Below the pieces are notes generated by a model, which was given only the letters and a program-made list of their open reading frames with translations, was not told the origin of the DNA and did not search any database. Positions 19,984 to 29,232 of a stretch of 64,000 nt of DNA are shown here, piece after piece. Both the position numbers and the translations under genes were made by a program. The number at the start of each line of letters is the position of its first letter. Position 1 is the stretch's first letter. The stretch comes from Pseudonocardiales bacterium (lineage in GTDB: Bacteria > Actinomycetota > Actinomycetes > Mycobacteriales > Pseudonocardiaceae), in the NCBI GenBank assembly GCA_019247305.1, contig JAFAPC010000125.1:124001-188000 (forward strand), read 5' to 3'.

Positions 19984-20095
19984 GGTAACAAAAAACACGC
20001 CGGCCGAACCGTCGTCGCCATTATCGCCGGACTCCGCGCGGTGCGCATCGACCAGATCGCTGACCCAATTGAGGGCGGATCGGCCAGCGTCAGCG
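19984..20095 (-). pseudogene. Integrase C-terminal tail fragment outside attR
   Basis: Minus-strand translation reads LNWVSDLVDAHRAESGDNGD followed by SAGVFFVTE, which parallels the tail of the left integrase remnant (LVNAHRAESDD..SAGVLI). It lies beyond attR, outside the 14-kb segment, in the position an integrase would have in a second element integrated in tandem. Only about 35 codons remain before the peptidase gene. Confidence 0.65.
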
Positions 20096-20097
20096 CA

Positions 20098-21357
20098 TCA
20101 GGATAGGAGCAGAAGCGGGGTCAGGAGCACGATCGTGACCAGCAGCGCTGCTGTCATATACGTCGGCTTAGGCATGCTGGGGCGATCGGCGGTGTGGCCT
20201 GCCCACCAGCGGGTCCATGGTCGTGCCACGACGGGCCAGGTCAGCAGGAGTACCGCAGCGGGTCCCCAAAGACGCGCGCTGTCCGCGAGGAATGCCCCGC
20301 TGTTACGCACCGCAGCCCCGAGAACCTGCTGGCTGGGGGAACCCAACAGCAGCCATGCGGGGATCGCGCTGGTCAAGGTGACCAGAAGCTGGACCAGGAC
20401 TAGCAGCGGCCAGGACGCCAGCAGCGTCACGTCCCGGCGGGGCCCGCTGCGGATGGCGCAGCGCCGCAGCGCCCGTGGTGGGTGCGAGAGGTGAGTGAGC
20501 GCGCGCAGGTAGCGGCCCCCCTGACGGTCTTGGGTGCCGAGTGCGCGAAGCAAGCCGGCCCGGAGCCCACAGTCGATGACGTAACGGTCGGCGGCCAGCT
20601 CAGCCAACCACAGCGCTCCGACCGGCAGCAGCAACACCCGGGGCACCTGCGTCAGCAGCAGCAACAGTTGCGCGGACAGCGCCTGGGCCGTCGGGTATTG
20701 CACGAGCGCGAACCCGGCCAGCGGCAGCACCCCGAACACGGTCAATAGCGGCAACCACAGGTTGGCCAGCGCGACGAACGGGCTGCCCAGCCCCAGGAAC
20801 AGCTGGTCTCCGGTCCTGATGTGGGCCACTTCGTGCAGGAGTACGGCTTGCGCGGCGGGCTGGTCACGGCGCCACAGGGCGACGAGCGGGCCGAACACGG
20901 CCAGTCGCGCTCGGCGCCAGCCCGCCGGGTAGATCCGGGCCAGTCTGTCCTGCCGCACCAGATTGGCCCGCACCTCGACTCCTGAGCCGTGTTCGCGCAG
21001 AAAGTCCTCGATCTCGACGATGACCGCTCGTCGTTGCTCGGTGAGCCCTAGCCGGTGTTCGACGATCGCCGCCCGTACCCACGGCAACGCGACCGCGAGC
21101 AGCCCAATCGCCATCACGAGGGTGGGGACGAATTGAACCATGGCGTCCAGTCGCAGCAGAATGAACGACGGGCGGCTAACCACATCGGCGCGGTAGGCCC
21201 CGCTGCCAGTTAGATCCGCGCTGTACTGCCGCCAGTACTGAGCCGTGGCGGGAACGCTGAGTGCGAACCCGATCAGCCAGAGCAGCATCCACGGGGGTAA
21301 TGCCGCCGGGGTGGTCGTCCGGTCAGTCGGCGCGCTCTGGCCGGTAGGGACGCTCAT
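20098..21357 (-). CDS. Integral membrane metalloprotease (M48/M56-like)
   Basis: 419 residues. N-terminal helices (PPWMLLWLIGFALSV, FVPTLVMAIGLLAVALPW), then the zinc motif HEVAHIRTGD (HExxH), with a likely third ligand in LAELAADRYVID, then more helices to the C-terminus (LLVTIVLLTPLLLL). The arrangement fits membrane-bound gluzincins that act as BlaR- or HtpX-type proteases. It overlaps the preceding 148-residue gene by four bases (ATGA), so the two are probably one functional unit. Confidence 0.8.
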   Translation of the reverse strand: MSVPTGQSAPTDRTTTPAALPPWMLLWLIGFALSVPATAQYWRQYSADLTGSGAYRADVVSRPSFILLRLDAMVQFVPTLVMAIGLLAVALPWVRAAIVEHRLGLTEQRRAVIVEIEDFLREHGSGVEVRANLVRQDRLARIYPAGWRRARLAVFGPLVALWRRDQPAAQAVLLHEVAHIRTGDQLFLGLGSPFVALANLWLPLLTVFGVLPLAGFALVQYPTAQALSAQLLLLLTQVPRVLLLPVGALWLAELAADRYVIDCGLRAGLLRALGTQDRQGGRYLRALTHLSHPPRALRRCAIRSGPRRDVTLLASWPLLVLVQLLVTLTSAIPAWLLLGSPSQQVLGAAVRNSGAFLADSARLWGPAAVLLLTWPVVARPWTRWWAGHTADRPSMPKPTYMTAALLVTIVLLTPLLLLS

Positions 21358-21800
21358 GTCCCGGACTTCCCGAGGACGTCCAGGAACCGAGTGGCGCTGC
21401 TGGGGTCGGTGGCGAGCAGGCTCAGGACCTCACGCGCCATCACCTCAGCCTCGGTGGCAGACACTGTGCTTGACTCGGCCTTGGGCAACTGCCGCAACGC
21501 CACCACCAGGTTCGCGGTCGCAATCGCGGAGTTCACCGCCGGATCGCCCAGGAACGCCTTCACGAGGAGGTAGCAGTGGGCGAGGGCGTCGATAACGTAG
21601 GGCAGCATGAGCGGCAGGCCCACCCCGAACGCGCCCGGATCAGCCCGTGGACCGGCGAATAGCTGCCGTCGCGCCGCCCCGCCCCTGAGGTAGGCCGCCA
21701 ACACGTCCGGGGCGAAATTGATTTCGTCAGGCGCTACTCGGGCCGCAAGGCGTTGCGCCCAGTGAGCGAGTACCTCACGCTCCGACGCTGGACTGCTCAT
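21354..21800 (-). CDS. Hypothetical partner of the membrane protease
   Basis: 148 residues, helical and soluble, with MLPYVIDALAHCYLLVKAFLGD and ATANLVVALRQLPKAES. No domain recognised. Its stop overlaps the protease start, implying coupled translation and a shared role, perhaps as regulator or substrate. Confidence 0.6.
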   Translation of the reverse strand: MSSPASEREVLAHWAQRLAARVAPDEINFAPDVLAAYLRGGAARRQLFAGPRADPGAFGVGLPLMLPYVIDALAHCYLLVKAFLGDPAVNSAIATANLVVALRQLPKAESSTVSATEAEVMAREVLSLLATDPSSATRFLDVLGKSGT

Positions 21801-21940
21801 CGATTCTCTCCTGACCGATCGGATGACTGAGCAGACCGCAATCCCGCAGCAGGGTTCCCTACGATCACAACCCGCACCGGAGTAGTCGCTCCGGGTCCGC
21901 GAATTGTTCAGATTTTGGGGGTACCAGCCGAACCCGGTGA

Positions 21941-22312
21941 ATCTCTATCATTCCACACCAGACACCTACCCACACACCAATAGCTGATAAAATCTCGCTG
22001 TCCCCCGATGAAATACCTGGCAATCCCGGCCCAGGCCGCTACCGGATCGATGCTGACCACGACAGTGTGTTGCTGAGCTGGGGCGCGGCCACCGGCAACC
22101 TCTCCGGATACGAAATCTACCGTCAAGTCGTGGGGGTTGACGGCGACCAAAAACTGCTCGCCCGGACCACTGACACTTCGTATACCGACCGGGCACACCC
22201 CGTCTCGCTCGCGAATTCCGGAGCGCACGACCTCCTCTATTGGGTCTACGCGATCGGCCCGACCGGACTAGACAGCGCCCAGGATATCCCGATTTCGATC
22301 CTTCTCTTCTGA
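21941..22312 (+). pseudogene. Orphan fibronectin type III-like domain fragment
   Basis: An open frame following a TGA at 21938 reads ADKISLSPDEIPGNPGPGRY, then SVLLSWGAATGNLSGYEIYR and DTSYTDR, YWVYAIGPTGLDS to a stop at 22312. The pattern (W..A..GYEIYR, DTSYTD, Y.V.A.) is that of a fibronectin type III domain from an extracellular enzyme. There is no good start codon or signal peptide, so it is most likely the end of a lost secreted protein. A GTG at 22067 could start an 81-residue version. Confidence 0.45.
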
Positions 22313-22374
22313 CGTGGTCGGCTGATGACGCATTGCCAGCTCTATCGCCGCTACCCGGGATGGGATCGCGGTGG

Positions 22375-24366
22375 TCACGGCAAGGATGCATCGCGCAGAC
22401 GCGGACCAGGGCTGGCCGGGTGGTCGAGGATGGGGAGGGTGAGCGGTATGCGGGCGACCACGACGTTGGGCCGGGTGCGCAGCGCGTGGGAGAGCACCAG
22501 GTCGAGTTGGTTGTGCAGGATCCGGTACCGCAGGCGGGTGGGAATCACCACCGGGATGAGCACGACGATCTGGTCGTCGCGGCGGGTCCGCATCCGGTCG
22601 ACGAACTCAATGATCGGCTGCACGATCGAGGCGTAGTCGCTGTGCAGCACCTCGAGCGCCACCCCGGGATGCCAGCGTTCCCAGAGGCGTTGGAGCTGGG
22701 CCACCGAATCTGTCGTCGTGGTGCCCTCAGTGGTGGCTGGGCGCTCCGGGGACCCGTCCTGGTGTTGTTGATCAAAATCCAACGCGACGGTGACGGCGAC
22801 CACCTCATCGGCGAGTGAGAGCGCCTCGGAGAGAACCTGGAAGGTCAGGAGGGACACGCTGGTGACGGGCACGATCGCCAGCGTCGGTTTGCCGGCGGGC
22901 GGTGGCGGTATCTGACCCAGCCGCAGCACCGTGGCCACCTGGTCGTAGTAGCGCCGGACCCGGTGAAAGAGCAGCACAAACAGGGGTAGGGCGACCACGA
23001 CCACCCAGGCGCCCTCGGTGAACTTGGCAACCAGGAAGATGACCGTGGACACTCCAGAGGCTGCCGCGCCCACCCCGTTGATCACCGCCCGATGACGCCA
23101 ACCGCGCGGCCTTCTTCGCCACCAGCGCACGACCAGACCGCTTTGCGCCAGGGTGAAACCGATGAACACGCCGATGGCGAACAGCGGGATGAGGGTATCG
23201 GTGTTGCCGGTGACCGCGATGAGCAAAGCGGCGGACATGATGGTCAGCACCCAAATACCGTTACTGAACACTAAGCGATCGCCACGCAGAGCAAACGCGT
23301 GGGGCAGGTAGTTGTCCCGGGCCAACAGGCTGGCCAGTACTGGTAGCCCGCCAAAAGAGGTATTGGCGGCCAGGGCCAACACGACCGTGATCGTGATCGA
23401 GACCAGGTAATAGACCCAGTTCCGGCCAACCGCCTCGCTCATGATCTGACTCAATACGGTCTGGCCGGTTCTGGGTGTGATGTGAAACCGCACCGCCAGG
23501 ATCGCCAGACCCACGAGCATGGCGCCCAGGATGACCCCAAGCAGCAGCTCGGTGCGCTTAGCTCGAACGACGCGGGGTTGTTTAAACAGCGGCACACCAT
23601 TGGCGATCGCTTCCACCCCGGTCAGCGCGCTGCAACCAGCCGCGAACGCCTTGAGTACCAGCAGCGTGCCCACCGTCTCCAGGCCGTGGGTGGGCACCGT
23701 GGGAGTGCCCGGAAGCGGGGTAGCGGTGCCCAGCGGATGGACCAGTCCCACCGCGATGACGGCGAACAGGCCGATGATGAACAGCATGGTGGGCAGCAGG
23801 AAGGCCCGGGCGCCTTCGCCGAGCCCGCGCAGGTTCAGCACAGTGATCAATGCCAGGATACCCAGGCACAGCGGCACCGTCCACGGCGACAGATCAGGGA
23901 AAGCCGACGTGAGCGCCCCGACACCGGCGGCGATCGACACCGCCACAGTGAGCGTGTAGTCCACGATCAGCGATGCCGCCGCCAGCTGACTCACACCCGA
24001 CCCGAAATTCTCCCGAGATACCGCATAAGCGCCACCACCCCCGGGGTAAGCATCGATCACGTGGCGGTAGGAGAACACCAAGATAGCCAGCAGCACCACG
24101 ATGGCCATGGTGACCGGCAGCACCAGCGGCAGCGCGCCCACACCAGCCGCGGCCAGCACGACCAGGATCGCTTCCGGACCGTAAGCCACCGACGTCAGCG
24201 CATCCAGTGACAGCGCTGAGAGTCCCTCCACCGGAGTAATCTGTTCCTTAGCCGCCTGAGCCAGCTGGAGTGGTTGACCGACCAGGAACCGCCAGACCGC
24301 CCTGATCACCCCCCGGCGGCCCTCGGCGGGGGGTGAGTCACCCCGTCCAGAACCAGATCCCGACAT
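22375..24366 (-). CDS. APC-superfamily amino acid permease
   Basis: 663 residues. EQITPVEGLSALSLDALTSVAYGPEA opens the first transport helix, in the unwound-helix style of APC carriers. About 12 hydrophobic segments follow (AILVVLAAAGVGALPLVLPV, DLSPWTVPLCLGILALITVL, VVLALAANTSFGGLPVLASLL). A cytoplasmic C-terminal domain of about 180 residues (from KPTLAIVPVTSVSLLTFQVL) resembles a universal-stress-like regulatory domain. Substrate not predictable. Confidence 0.88.
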   Translation of the reverse strand: MSGSGSGRGDSPPAEGRRGVIRAVWRFLVGQPLQLAQAAKEQITPVEGLSALSLDALTSVAYGPEAILVVLAAAGVGALPLVLPVTMAIVVLLAILVFSYRHVIDAYPGGGGAYAVSRENFGSGVSQLAAASLIVDYTLTVAVSIAAGVGALTSAFPDLSPWTVPLCLGILALITVLNLRGLGEGARAFLLPTMLFIIGLFAVIAVGLVHPLGTATPLPGTPTVPTHGLETVGTLLVLKAFAAGCSALTGVEAIANGVPLFKQPRVVRAKRTELLLGVILGAMLVGLAILAVRFHITPRTGQTVLSQIMSEAVGRNWVYYLVSITITVVLALAANTSFGGLPVLASLLARDNYLPHAFALRGDRLVFSNGIWVLTIMSAALLIAVTGNTDTLIPLFAIGVFIGFTLAQSGLVVRWWRRRPRGWRHRAVINGVGAAASGVSTVIFLVAKFTEGAWVVVVALPLFVLLFHRVRRYYDQVATVLRLGQIPPPPAGKPTLAIVPVTSVSLLTFQVLSEALSLADEVVAVTVALDFDQQHQDGSPERPATTEGTTTTDSVAQLQRLWERWHPGVALEVLHSDYASIVQPIIEFVDRMRTRRDDQIVVLIPVVIPTRLRYRILHNQLDLVLSHALRTRPNVVVARIPLTLPILDHPASPGPRLRDASLP

Positions 24367-24754
24367 TCACCCAACCCTAGGGCCTCAGCAGAACCCCGGA
24401 CACTCGTGGGAGCCAAGTTAAGGAGAACAACTCGCTACCCGCCACACCGATCCGACTGGACTGCCCCAGGTTTTGGCGGCGACTACGTCGTCATTCAAAG
24501 AACGGCGGTGTCCCGTGGTGGATGCGTCAGCGCGTCACCCCGCGTGCGCAAACGGCACTCTCGCCTCTGCACATGCAAGGATCCTTCGCGCCTGCACATA
24601 CAAAAACCCTTCGCGTCCAACCCGGTGTTTGCCCTTGTTAACGAAAACTTGAGGTTTTGTCCGAAAACTCACCCAGATCAGTGATATCCCGCGCATGTGT
24701 TGATGGATATAGTTTTCAGTGTTTTAGGATGCACTCTGCGTGAAGGAGGCCACC
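24367..24754. other. Intergenic stretch, low GC towards its right end
   Basis: No supported gene. The part from about 24,570 to 24,740 is markedly AT-richer than its surroundings (CATACAAAAACCC, GATATAGTTTTCAGTGTTTT) and probably holds the promoter for the tiny ORFs that follow. The 92-codon frame at 24406-24684 has no recognisable features. Confidence 0.5.
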
Positions 24755-24826
24755 ATGGCGGGTGGATGTGGGTGCTGCTCCAGTTGCAGTGGTTCTGGTT
24801 GTGGCTGCTGTGACTCCTGTAAGTAA
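24755..24826 (+). CDS. 23-residue cysteine-rich peptide
   Basis: ATG at 24755 follows an excellent ribosome site (GAAGGAGG, spacing about 7). The 23-residue product has eight Cys at positions 5, 7, 8, 11, 16, 18, 19 and 22; the rest is almost all Gly and Ser, ending DSCK. The pattern CxCCxxC..CxCCxxC is a direct duplication. It resembles a metallothionein-like metal-binding peptide or a small post-translationally modified peptide. No processing enzyme is adjacent. Too short for homology by eye; the ribosome site and sequence pattern are the support. Confidence 0.6.
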   Translation: MAGGCGCCSSCSGSGCGCCDSCK

Positions 24827-24896
24827 CTAAGCTACTCCAGAGTCGCTACATACCTCCCTGATAAGAGGTCCACCAGGGTTGTTGGTGGTTTGACTT

Positions 24897-25067
24897 ATGT
24901 TTGGTGGGATGTCAGCTAAGGTCGTCGCGAGGCGGCGCTTGGCCACATCGTCGGCACGGTCGCGTCCGTTCGGCGAGCTAGCCCGCTCCCTACGGTGGGA
25001 GGGCTGGGTGCCAAACGTGCTGAACGCGGATGGCGAGCCATCGAGCCACAGGAATGAGCGAAGGTGA
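24897..25067 (+). CDS. 56-residue basic hypothetical peptide
   Basis: ATG at 24897, stop TGA at 25065. The product (MFGGMSAKVVARRRLA..FGELARSLRWEGWVPNVLN) is Arg-rich. Ribosome site is weak (GGTGG). It ends five bases before the next start, which suggests one transcript with the zinc-ribbon gene. No family recognised. Confidence 0.4.
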   Translation: MFGGMSAKVVARRRLATSSARSRPFGELARSLRWEGWVPNVLNADGEPSSHRNERR

Positions 25068-25072
25068 CAAAA

Positions 25073-25237
25073 ATGGCCAAAGAAAAGACGTCTACGTTCG
25101 GTCGTATTTTTGGGACAGCTCGCTGCGCGCACTGTCGCGAGTCTTTCGACAAGGGAACGGGGTGGCCCACTAGGCACGGGCTCATCTGTCCACAGTGCAA
25201 GGACGCGTGGAACCAGATCAGCGATCTGTGTAAGTAA
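25073..25237 (+). CDS. 54-residue zinc-ribbon-like protein
   Basis: MAKEKTSTFGRIFGTARCAH continues with CRESFDKGTGWPTRHG and LICPQCKDAWNQISDLCK. CAHC and CPQC form a classic two-knuckle zinc site 20 residues apart. Ribosome site GAAGGTG, spacing 7. Its last 20 bases overlap the 3' end of the convergent sugar porter gene. Probably a small DNA-, RNA- or protein-binding factor. Confidence 0.6.
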   Translation: MAKEKTSTFGRIFGTARCAHCRESFDKGTGWPTRHGLICPQCKDAWNQISDLCK

Positions 25238-26666
25238 AAAGATTGCGCTCGGCTGCGTCTACTGGTAGGCCGAGGTCACGTTCGATCTCCGGTAGGGTGC
25301 GGTTCTTGGTCTCGGGCACCTGCCGGTAGAAGTAGCCGAGCGCGACCAGGGTCAGCGAGCCGAACAGGAAAAAGGTGCCGTCATCGCCGAGAGCAGCGAG
25401 CAGGCTGAGGAAGCAGACGGCGACGACGAAGTTCGCGCTCCAGTTGACGATGGTGGCCACGCTCATGGCCCGACCGCGGATCATGACCGGGTAAATCTCG
25501 CTGATCAGCAGCCAAAACACCGGACCCAGACCGACGGCGAACGACCCGGTGTAGACAAACAGCCCGACGATCGCGACGTAGGCCCCGGTGCCGTGTAGCT
25601 GGCTTCCGCCGAGGAGGAACGTCAGCGCGAGCGCCAGCATGCCGACCGCCATGCCGGTGGTGCCACTCAGCAGCAGCGGACGGCGGCCGGTGCGGTCGAG
25701 CAGCCAGATCGCGACCACGGTCATGCTGACATTGACGACGCCGACGCCGACGTTGGCCAACAGCGCGGCGGAATGCCCGAACCCGGCGGAGGACAGCAGC
25801 GTCGGCGCGTAATAGATAATCGTGTTGATGCCGGTGATCTGCTGGAATACCGCCAACGCGATTCCGATCACCAACGCGCGGCGGATCTTCGGGTTGAGCA
25901 GGTCACGGGCGGTAGAGCTGCGCTGGGATAGGGCGCGCACCTCGGTGATCTCCGCGTCGATGTCCCCCTCGTCGCGGACCTGCGCGAGGATCGCTCGGGC
26001 CTGCTCCTCGCGTCCCTGGCTCAGCAGCCAGTGCGGGCTCTCATCCTGGAAGAGCATCCCGGCGAACATCGCCGTCGCGGGGACCGCGGCCAGGCCGAAC
26101 ATCAGCCGCCAGTTTTGGGTGCTGGCCAGCCCGTAGTCAACCAGGTAGGACACCAGGATACCCAGCGTGACGGCGAGTTGGTTGAAGCTGACCAGCGCGC
26201 CGCGGATCCGCGGTGGCGCGGCCTCGCCGATGTAGAGCGGTACGACCATCGACGCCGATCCGACCGCGAGTCCGATCACCACCCGGGCGCCGAGCAGGAC
26301 GCCGTAGCTGGGCGAGCACGCGGCCAGCAGCACCCCGGCCACGAACAGCGCCGAGGTGCCGAGCACGGCGGGCCGCCGCCCGATCTTATCGGCGATCTTG
26401 CCGGCGAGCAGTGCCCCGACCATCGCGCCAATGAGCAGGACGCTGGTCAGCAGCTCCTTGTCGATCGAGGACATGCCAGGGAAGTCTTTGCCGATGAACA
26501 GCAACGCCCCCGAGATCACCCCCGTGTCGTAGCCGAACAGCAACCCACCTAGGGCGGTGATGCCCGCGTTCCACACGACGTGGCGGCGGATGGCGCCCAC
26601 GGCCGGCGGCTGCGGTGGTCGGCCCCGGGCCCGTTTGTCCCGCCGATGGAGGTGCACCTCACCCAT
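25218..26666 (-). CDS. Sugar porter family MFS transporter
   Basis: About 482 residues from the ATG at 26666. ALGGLLFGYDTGVISGALLF, GKIADKIGRRPAVLG, LYIGEAAPPRIRGALVSFNQ, FQQITGINTIIYYAPTLL, DRTGRRPLLL and YFYRQVPETKNRTLPEIE are the standard sugar-porter signatures (XylE/AraE/GLUT type), with 12 membrane helices. It imports a hexose or pentose by proton symport; which one cannot be read from sequence. An upstream start at 26717 is possible but less likely. Confidence 0.92.
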   Translation of the reverse strand: MGEVHLHRRDKRARGRPPQPPAVGAIRRHVVWNAGITALGGLLFGYDTGVISGALLFIGKDFPGMSSIDKELLTSVLLIGAMVGALLAGKIADKIGRRPAVLGTSALFVAGVLLAACSPSYGVLLGARVVIGLAVGSASMVVPLYIGEAAPPRIRGALVSFNQLAVTLGILVSYLVDYGLASTQNWRLMFGLAAVPATAMFAGMLFQDESPHWLLSQGREEQARAILAQVRDEGDIDAEITEVRALSQRSSTARDLLNPKIRRALVIGIALAVFQQITGINTIIYYAPTLLSSAGFGHSAALLANVGVGVVNVSMTVVAIWLLDRTGRRPLLLSGTTGMAVGMLALALTFLLGGSQLHGTGAYVAIVGLFVYTGSFAVGLGPVFWLLISEIYPVMIRGRAMSVATIVNWSANFVVAVCFLSLLAALGDDGTFFLFGSLTLVALGYFYRQVPETKNRTLPEIERDLGLPVDAAERNLFTYTDR

Positions 26667-26925
26667 TGTGCCGCTCTGCGACGACCTGACAGCAGACGAC
26701 CTGATAGCGCCAGGCACCCCCCGACGACGACATCGCGGTGCTCGCGATCCGCAGACTCGGAAGTCCGTAACGAGCCGGTACGACGTGACGCTCCTTGACG
26801 ATAAGCCAACCGGTCGGTCACCACATCAGAGTGCGGAGACGGCGACAGAGTTCAATGATCATTACGCGCATGTAGTACAATCCTCTGAGATATGCATGAT
26901 ATGAACAAATATCTCGGGGAGTCTC

Positions 26926-27990
26926 ATGTCCAGCACGTATGACAGTCCGTCTGCCACTGCACCGGCCGTCGACGTTCCGCCCGCAGTGCGGCTTATGCAG
27001 ATGGTTCAGGGCTATCAGGTCACGCAGGTTGTGGGCACTGTTGCTCGGCTGGGTCTGGCTGATCTGCTCGCGGCAGGGACGCGGTCCAGTGCTGAGTTGG
27101 CAGAGGCTACGGGTGCTGATTCTGACGGGCTTCTGCGGTTGTTGCGCGCCGCGACCACGGTAGGGTTGCTCGCTGAGGTGGAGTCGGACCGGTTTGCGCT
27201 CACCCCGGTGGGGGCCTGTCTAGCCAGCGACGCTCAGCCGGCATCTCTGCGTGATTTCGCCGTCATGCCGACCGCCCCGGGACATTGGCTTCCCTACGGG
27301 CGTCTGCTTGAGGCGGTGATGAAGGGCCGTCCCACCACCAGCACCACCCTGGGCATGGAGCAGTGGGACTACTACCAGGAACACCCCGAGGACGACGCGG
27401 CCTTCGCCAGGGCCATGGGAGACCTGACGGCCAGAGGCGCCCGGGAGGTCGCGGCCCGCTATGACCTGAGTCGGTTCACCCGGATCGTGGATATCGGGGG
27501 TAGCCAAGGCGTCTTGCTCGCTGCTCTGCTGGCGGCGGCGCCGCGGGCCACCGGTGTGCTGTTCGACCGACCTGAGGTGATCGCCGAAGCCCGTCGGGGG
27601 ATCAGTGCACGAGGGCTGGCGCAGCGGGTGGAGCTGGTGGGTGGTGACTTTTTCACCGAGGTCCCGCCCGGTGGTGACCTGTATGTGCTCAAGTCGGTTC
27701 TGCACAACTGGGATGACGAGCAGGCGTTGCAGATTCTGACCAGCGCTCACCGGGCCGCCGAGCCGGGGTCCACCCTGCTGGTGATCGAGGGCGTCCTGCC
27801 GAGCGAGCCCGAGCCCTCCCCACTGCACCTGATCAACCTGCTCATGCTCGTCCAGTTAGGGGGATGTACCCGCACCCGCGAGCAGTGGCAAGCCCTGCTG
27901 GAGGCGGCCGGCTACCGACTGGACCAGGTCATCCCACCCCTACCCGGCGAGTATCTCCACTGGAGCCTGCTCGAAGCCCATCGGCGCTGA
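26926..27990 (+). CDS. SAM-dependent O-methyltransferase (plant COMT/actinomycete type)
   Basis: 354 residues. An N-terminal dimerisation winged helix (RLMQMVQGYQVTQVVGTVARLGLADLLAAG) precedes the Rossmann fold: VDIGGSQGVLLAALL (SAM motif I), VLFDRPEVI, RVELVGGDFFTEVPPGGDLY, and LKSVLHNWDDEQALQIL, whose His is the usual catalytic base. Ribosome site GGGGAG before ATG 26926. These enzymes methylate hydroxyl groups on natural products. There is no biosynthetic cluster immediately around it. Confidence 0.88.
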   Translation: MSSTYDSPSATAPAVDVPPAVRLMQMVQGYQVTQVVGTVARLGLADLLAAGTRSSAELAEATGADSDGLLRLLRAATTVGLLAEVESDRFALTPVGACLASDAQPASLRDFAVMPTAPGHWLPYGRLLEAVMKGRPTTSTTLGMEQWDYYQEHPEDDAAFARAMGDLTARGAREVAARYDLSRFTRIVDIGGSQGVLLAALLAAAPRATGVLFDRPEVIAEARRGISARGLAQRVELVGGDFFTEVPPGGDLYVLKSVLHNWDDEQALQILTSAHRAAEPGSTLLVIEGVLPSEPEPSPLHLINLLMLVQLGGCTRTREQWQALLEAAGYRLDQVIPPLPGEYLHWSLLEAHRR

Positions 27991-28057
27991 CTACCGGATA
28001 CGTGCCCTCCGGCTCTACCTCGCCCAGGGACTGGTTTCGCCGTACACCGAGTAGGGG

Positions 28058-29056
28058 TTATTGGGGTGTGGCGTAGGTGACGAGGCTCTGCCAGTTTATT
28101 TGCGGCGGATCAATATTATGTCGCCGCAAATAATCCAGGGCGGTGTTTCTGTACCGCCCCGACCAACCGCTGTCACGAGTAGCTCCCCTCCGGAAGGGCC
28201 CCGTGAAGACACGCTCGGGAGTAAACACGAGCTGCTCCCGACCAGCAGAGACAGCGCCGAAGACAAGGAGCTCGCTCCACTCGCCCCATCGGACACGCTG
28301 CTTGCTCAATTGACGGGTGAGGGGTGCGCCCTGCCGGTGCCAGAGCAGGCTCGCCGGTCCGGACGCCACAGGTACCGACTCGACCGGCTTAACCAGGTAC
28401 GAATTGCCATCGGTAGCCGCGGTGATGGTCGCGCGCACCGCGCAAGGCCAGCCATCGTCGTCACGACCAGTGAGCACACCCGTGGGATAGCGCTCCAGCG
28501 CATCACGAACCCTGACCGCCAATGGTGCGCTCGGCTGAGGTAGCGGTGGCTCGGCGGCACCCCCCGCCTCGCACCCCGGTAGCACACGAACCCGCTCCGG
28601 AGTAACATAGACCGCGAGGCGCCAGAAATACCAGTCCATGGTGCGCTGGAACTGTTCAGACTCCAGCTCCTGGACTGATGGCCACGAGAATCCGTCGAAG
28701 AGCTCGCGCCAGTAGTCGGGTATCTCCTCCGGCAGGACTACCGTGTGCGGTGCGATGGCGCGGCCCTGCACCAGAATTGCCGGCGGGTCCGTCAATCCAG
28801 TTCCCGTGGGATCGGAGAACAACACCGCGACTCGACCGTCACGTCGGACGTTGTATATCTTTTGCGGAAACGCAGGTGGGGTGGTTAGGATAATCTGGTC
28901 TCGCTCGGGCGACCAGAGCTTCCTCATCGGTCTCGTACTCAGCGTACCTTTCGGGGTAATGGTCGCGAACTCGACAACCCTCGTCCGCGCCAATACCTCC
29001 GACACCTGCCCCTCGATCCGCATCATCATCCCTACCAACAACTTGTCTGACGGCAC
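28058..29056 (-). CDS. Tandem split-barrel (PPOX/F420-FMN type) flavoprotein
   Basis: 332 residues with two beta-barrel halves. The first has RTRVVEFATITPKGTLSTRP, NVRRDGRVAVLFSDPTGTGL and VQGRAIAP, typical of pyridoxamine-phosphate-oxidase-like domains. The second (RYPTGVLTGRDDDGWPCAVRA) looks like a degenerate repeat of it. Such proteins bind FMN or F420. Substrate unknown. Confidence 0.75.
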   Translation of the reverse strand: MPSDKLLVGMMMRIEGQVSEVLARTRVVEFATITPKGTLSTRPMRKLWSPERDQIILTTPPAFPQKIYNVRRDGRVAVLFSDPTGTGLTDPPAILVQGRAIAPHTVVLPEEIPDYWRELFDGFSWPSVQELESEQFQRTMDWYFWRLAVYVTPERVRVLPGCEAGGAAEPPLPQPSAPLAVRVRDALERYPTGVLTGRDDDGWPCAVRATITAATDGNSYLVKPVESVPVASGPASLLWHRQGAPLTRQLSKQRVRWGEWSELLVFGAVSAGREQLVFTPERVFTGPFRRGATRDSGWSGRYRNTALDYLRRHNIDPPQINWQSLVTYATPQ

Positions 29057-29232
29057 CTCAAGTCCGTCACCAGCACCTCCTTCAGCCTAGTAGGGGAGCG
29101 CAACGAAAAACGAAGTCGCCGAGCTCGGCGGAACCCCCAGCAGAGGCGTTACTGACCTTTGACACCCCGCGCGGGGCCGACGCGGAGTATCGCGGGATCA
29201 GTCTGGCGTGCAGCGGCCGAAGCGGCACACCG

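Noticed and set aside
24406..24684. 92-codon plus-strand frame in the AT-richer intergenic region
   Set aside because: No ribosome site, no domain, and odd composition; treated as non-coding.
24827..25177. 116-codon minus-strand frame across the tiny ORFs
   Set aside because: No ribosome site or motif; the plus-strand frames with CxxC pairs and better ribosome sites explain the region.
26926..27990. O-methyltransferase considered as the missing GPP C-methyltransferase for 2-methylisoborneol
   Set aside because: It has the COMT-type dimerisation domain and catalytic His pattern of O-methyltransferases and is 30 kb away from the cyclase.
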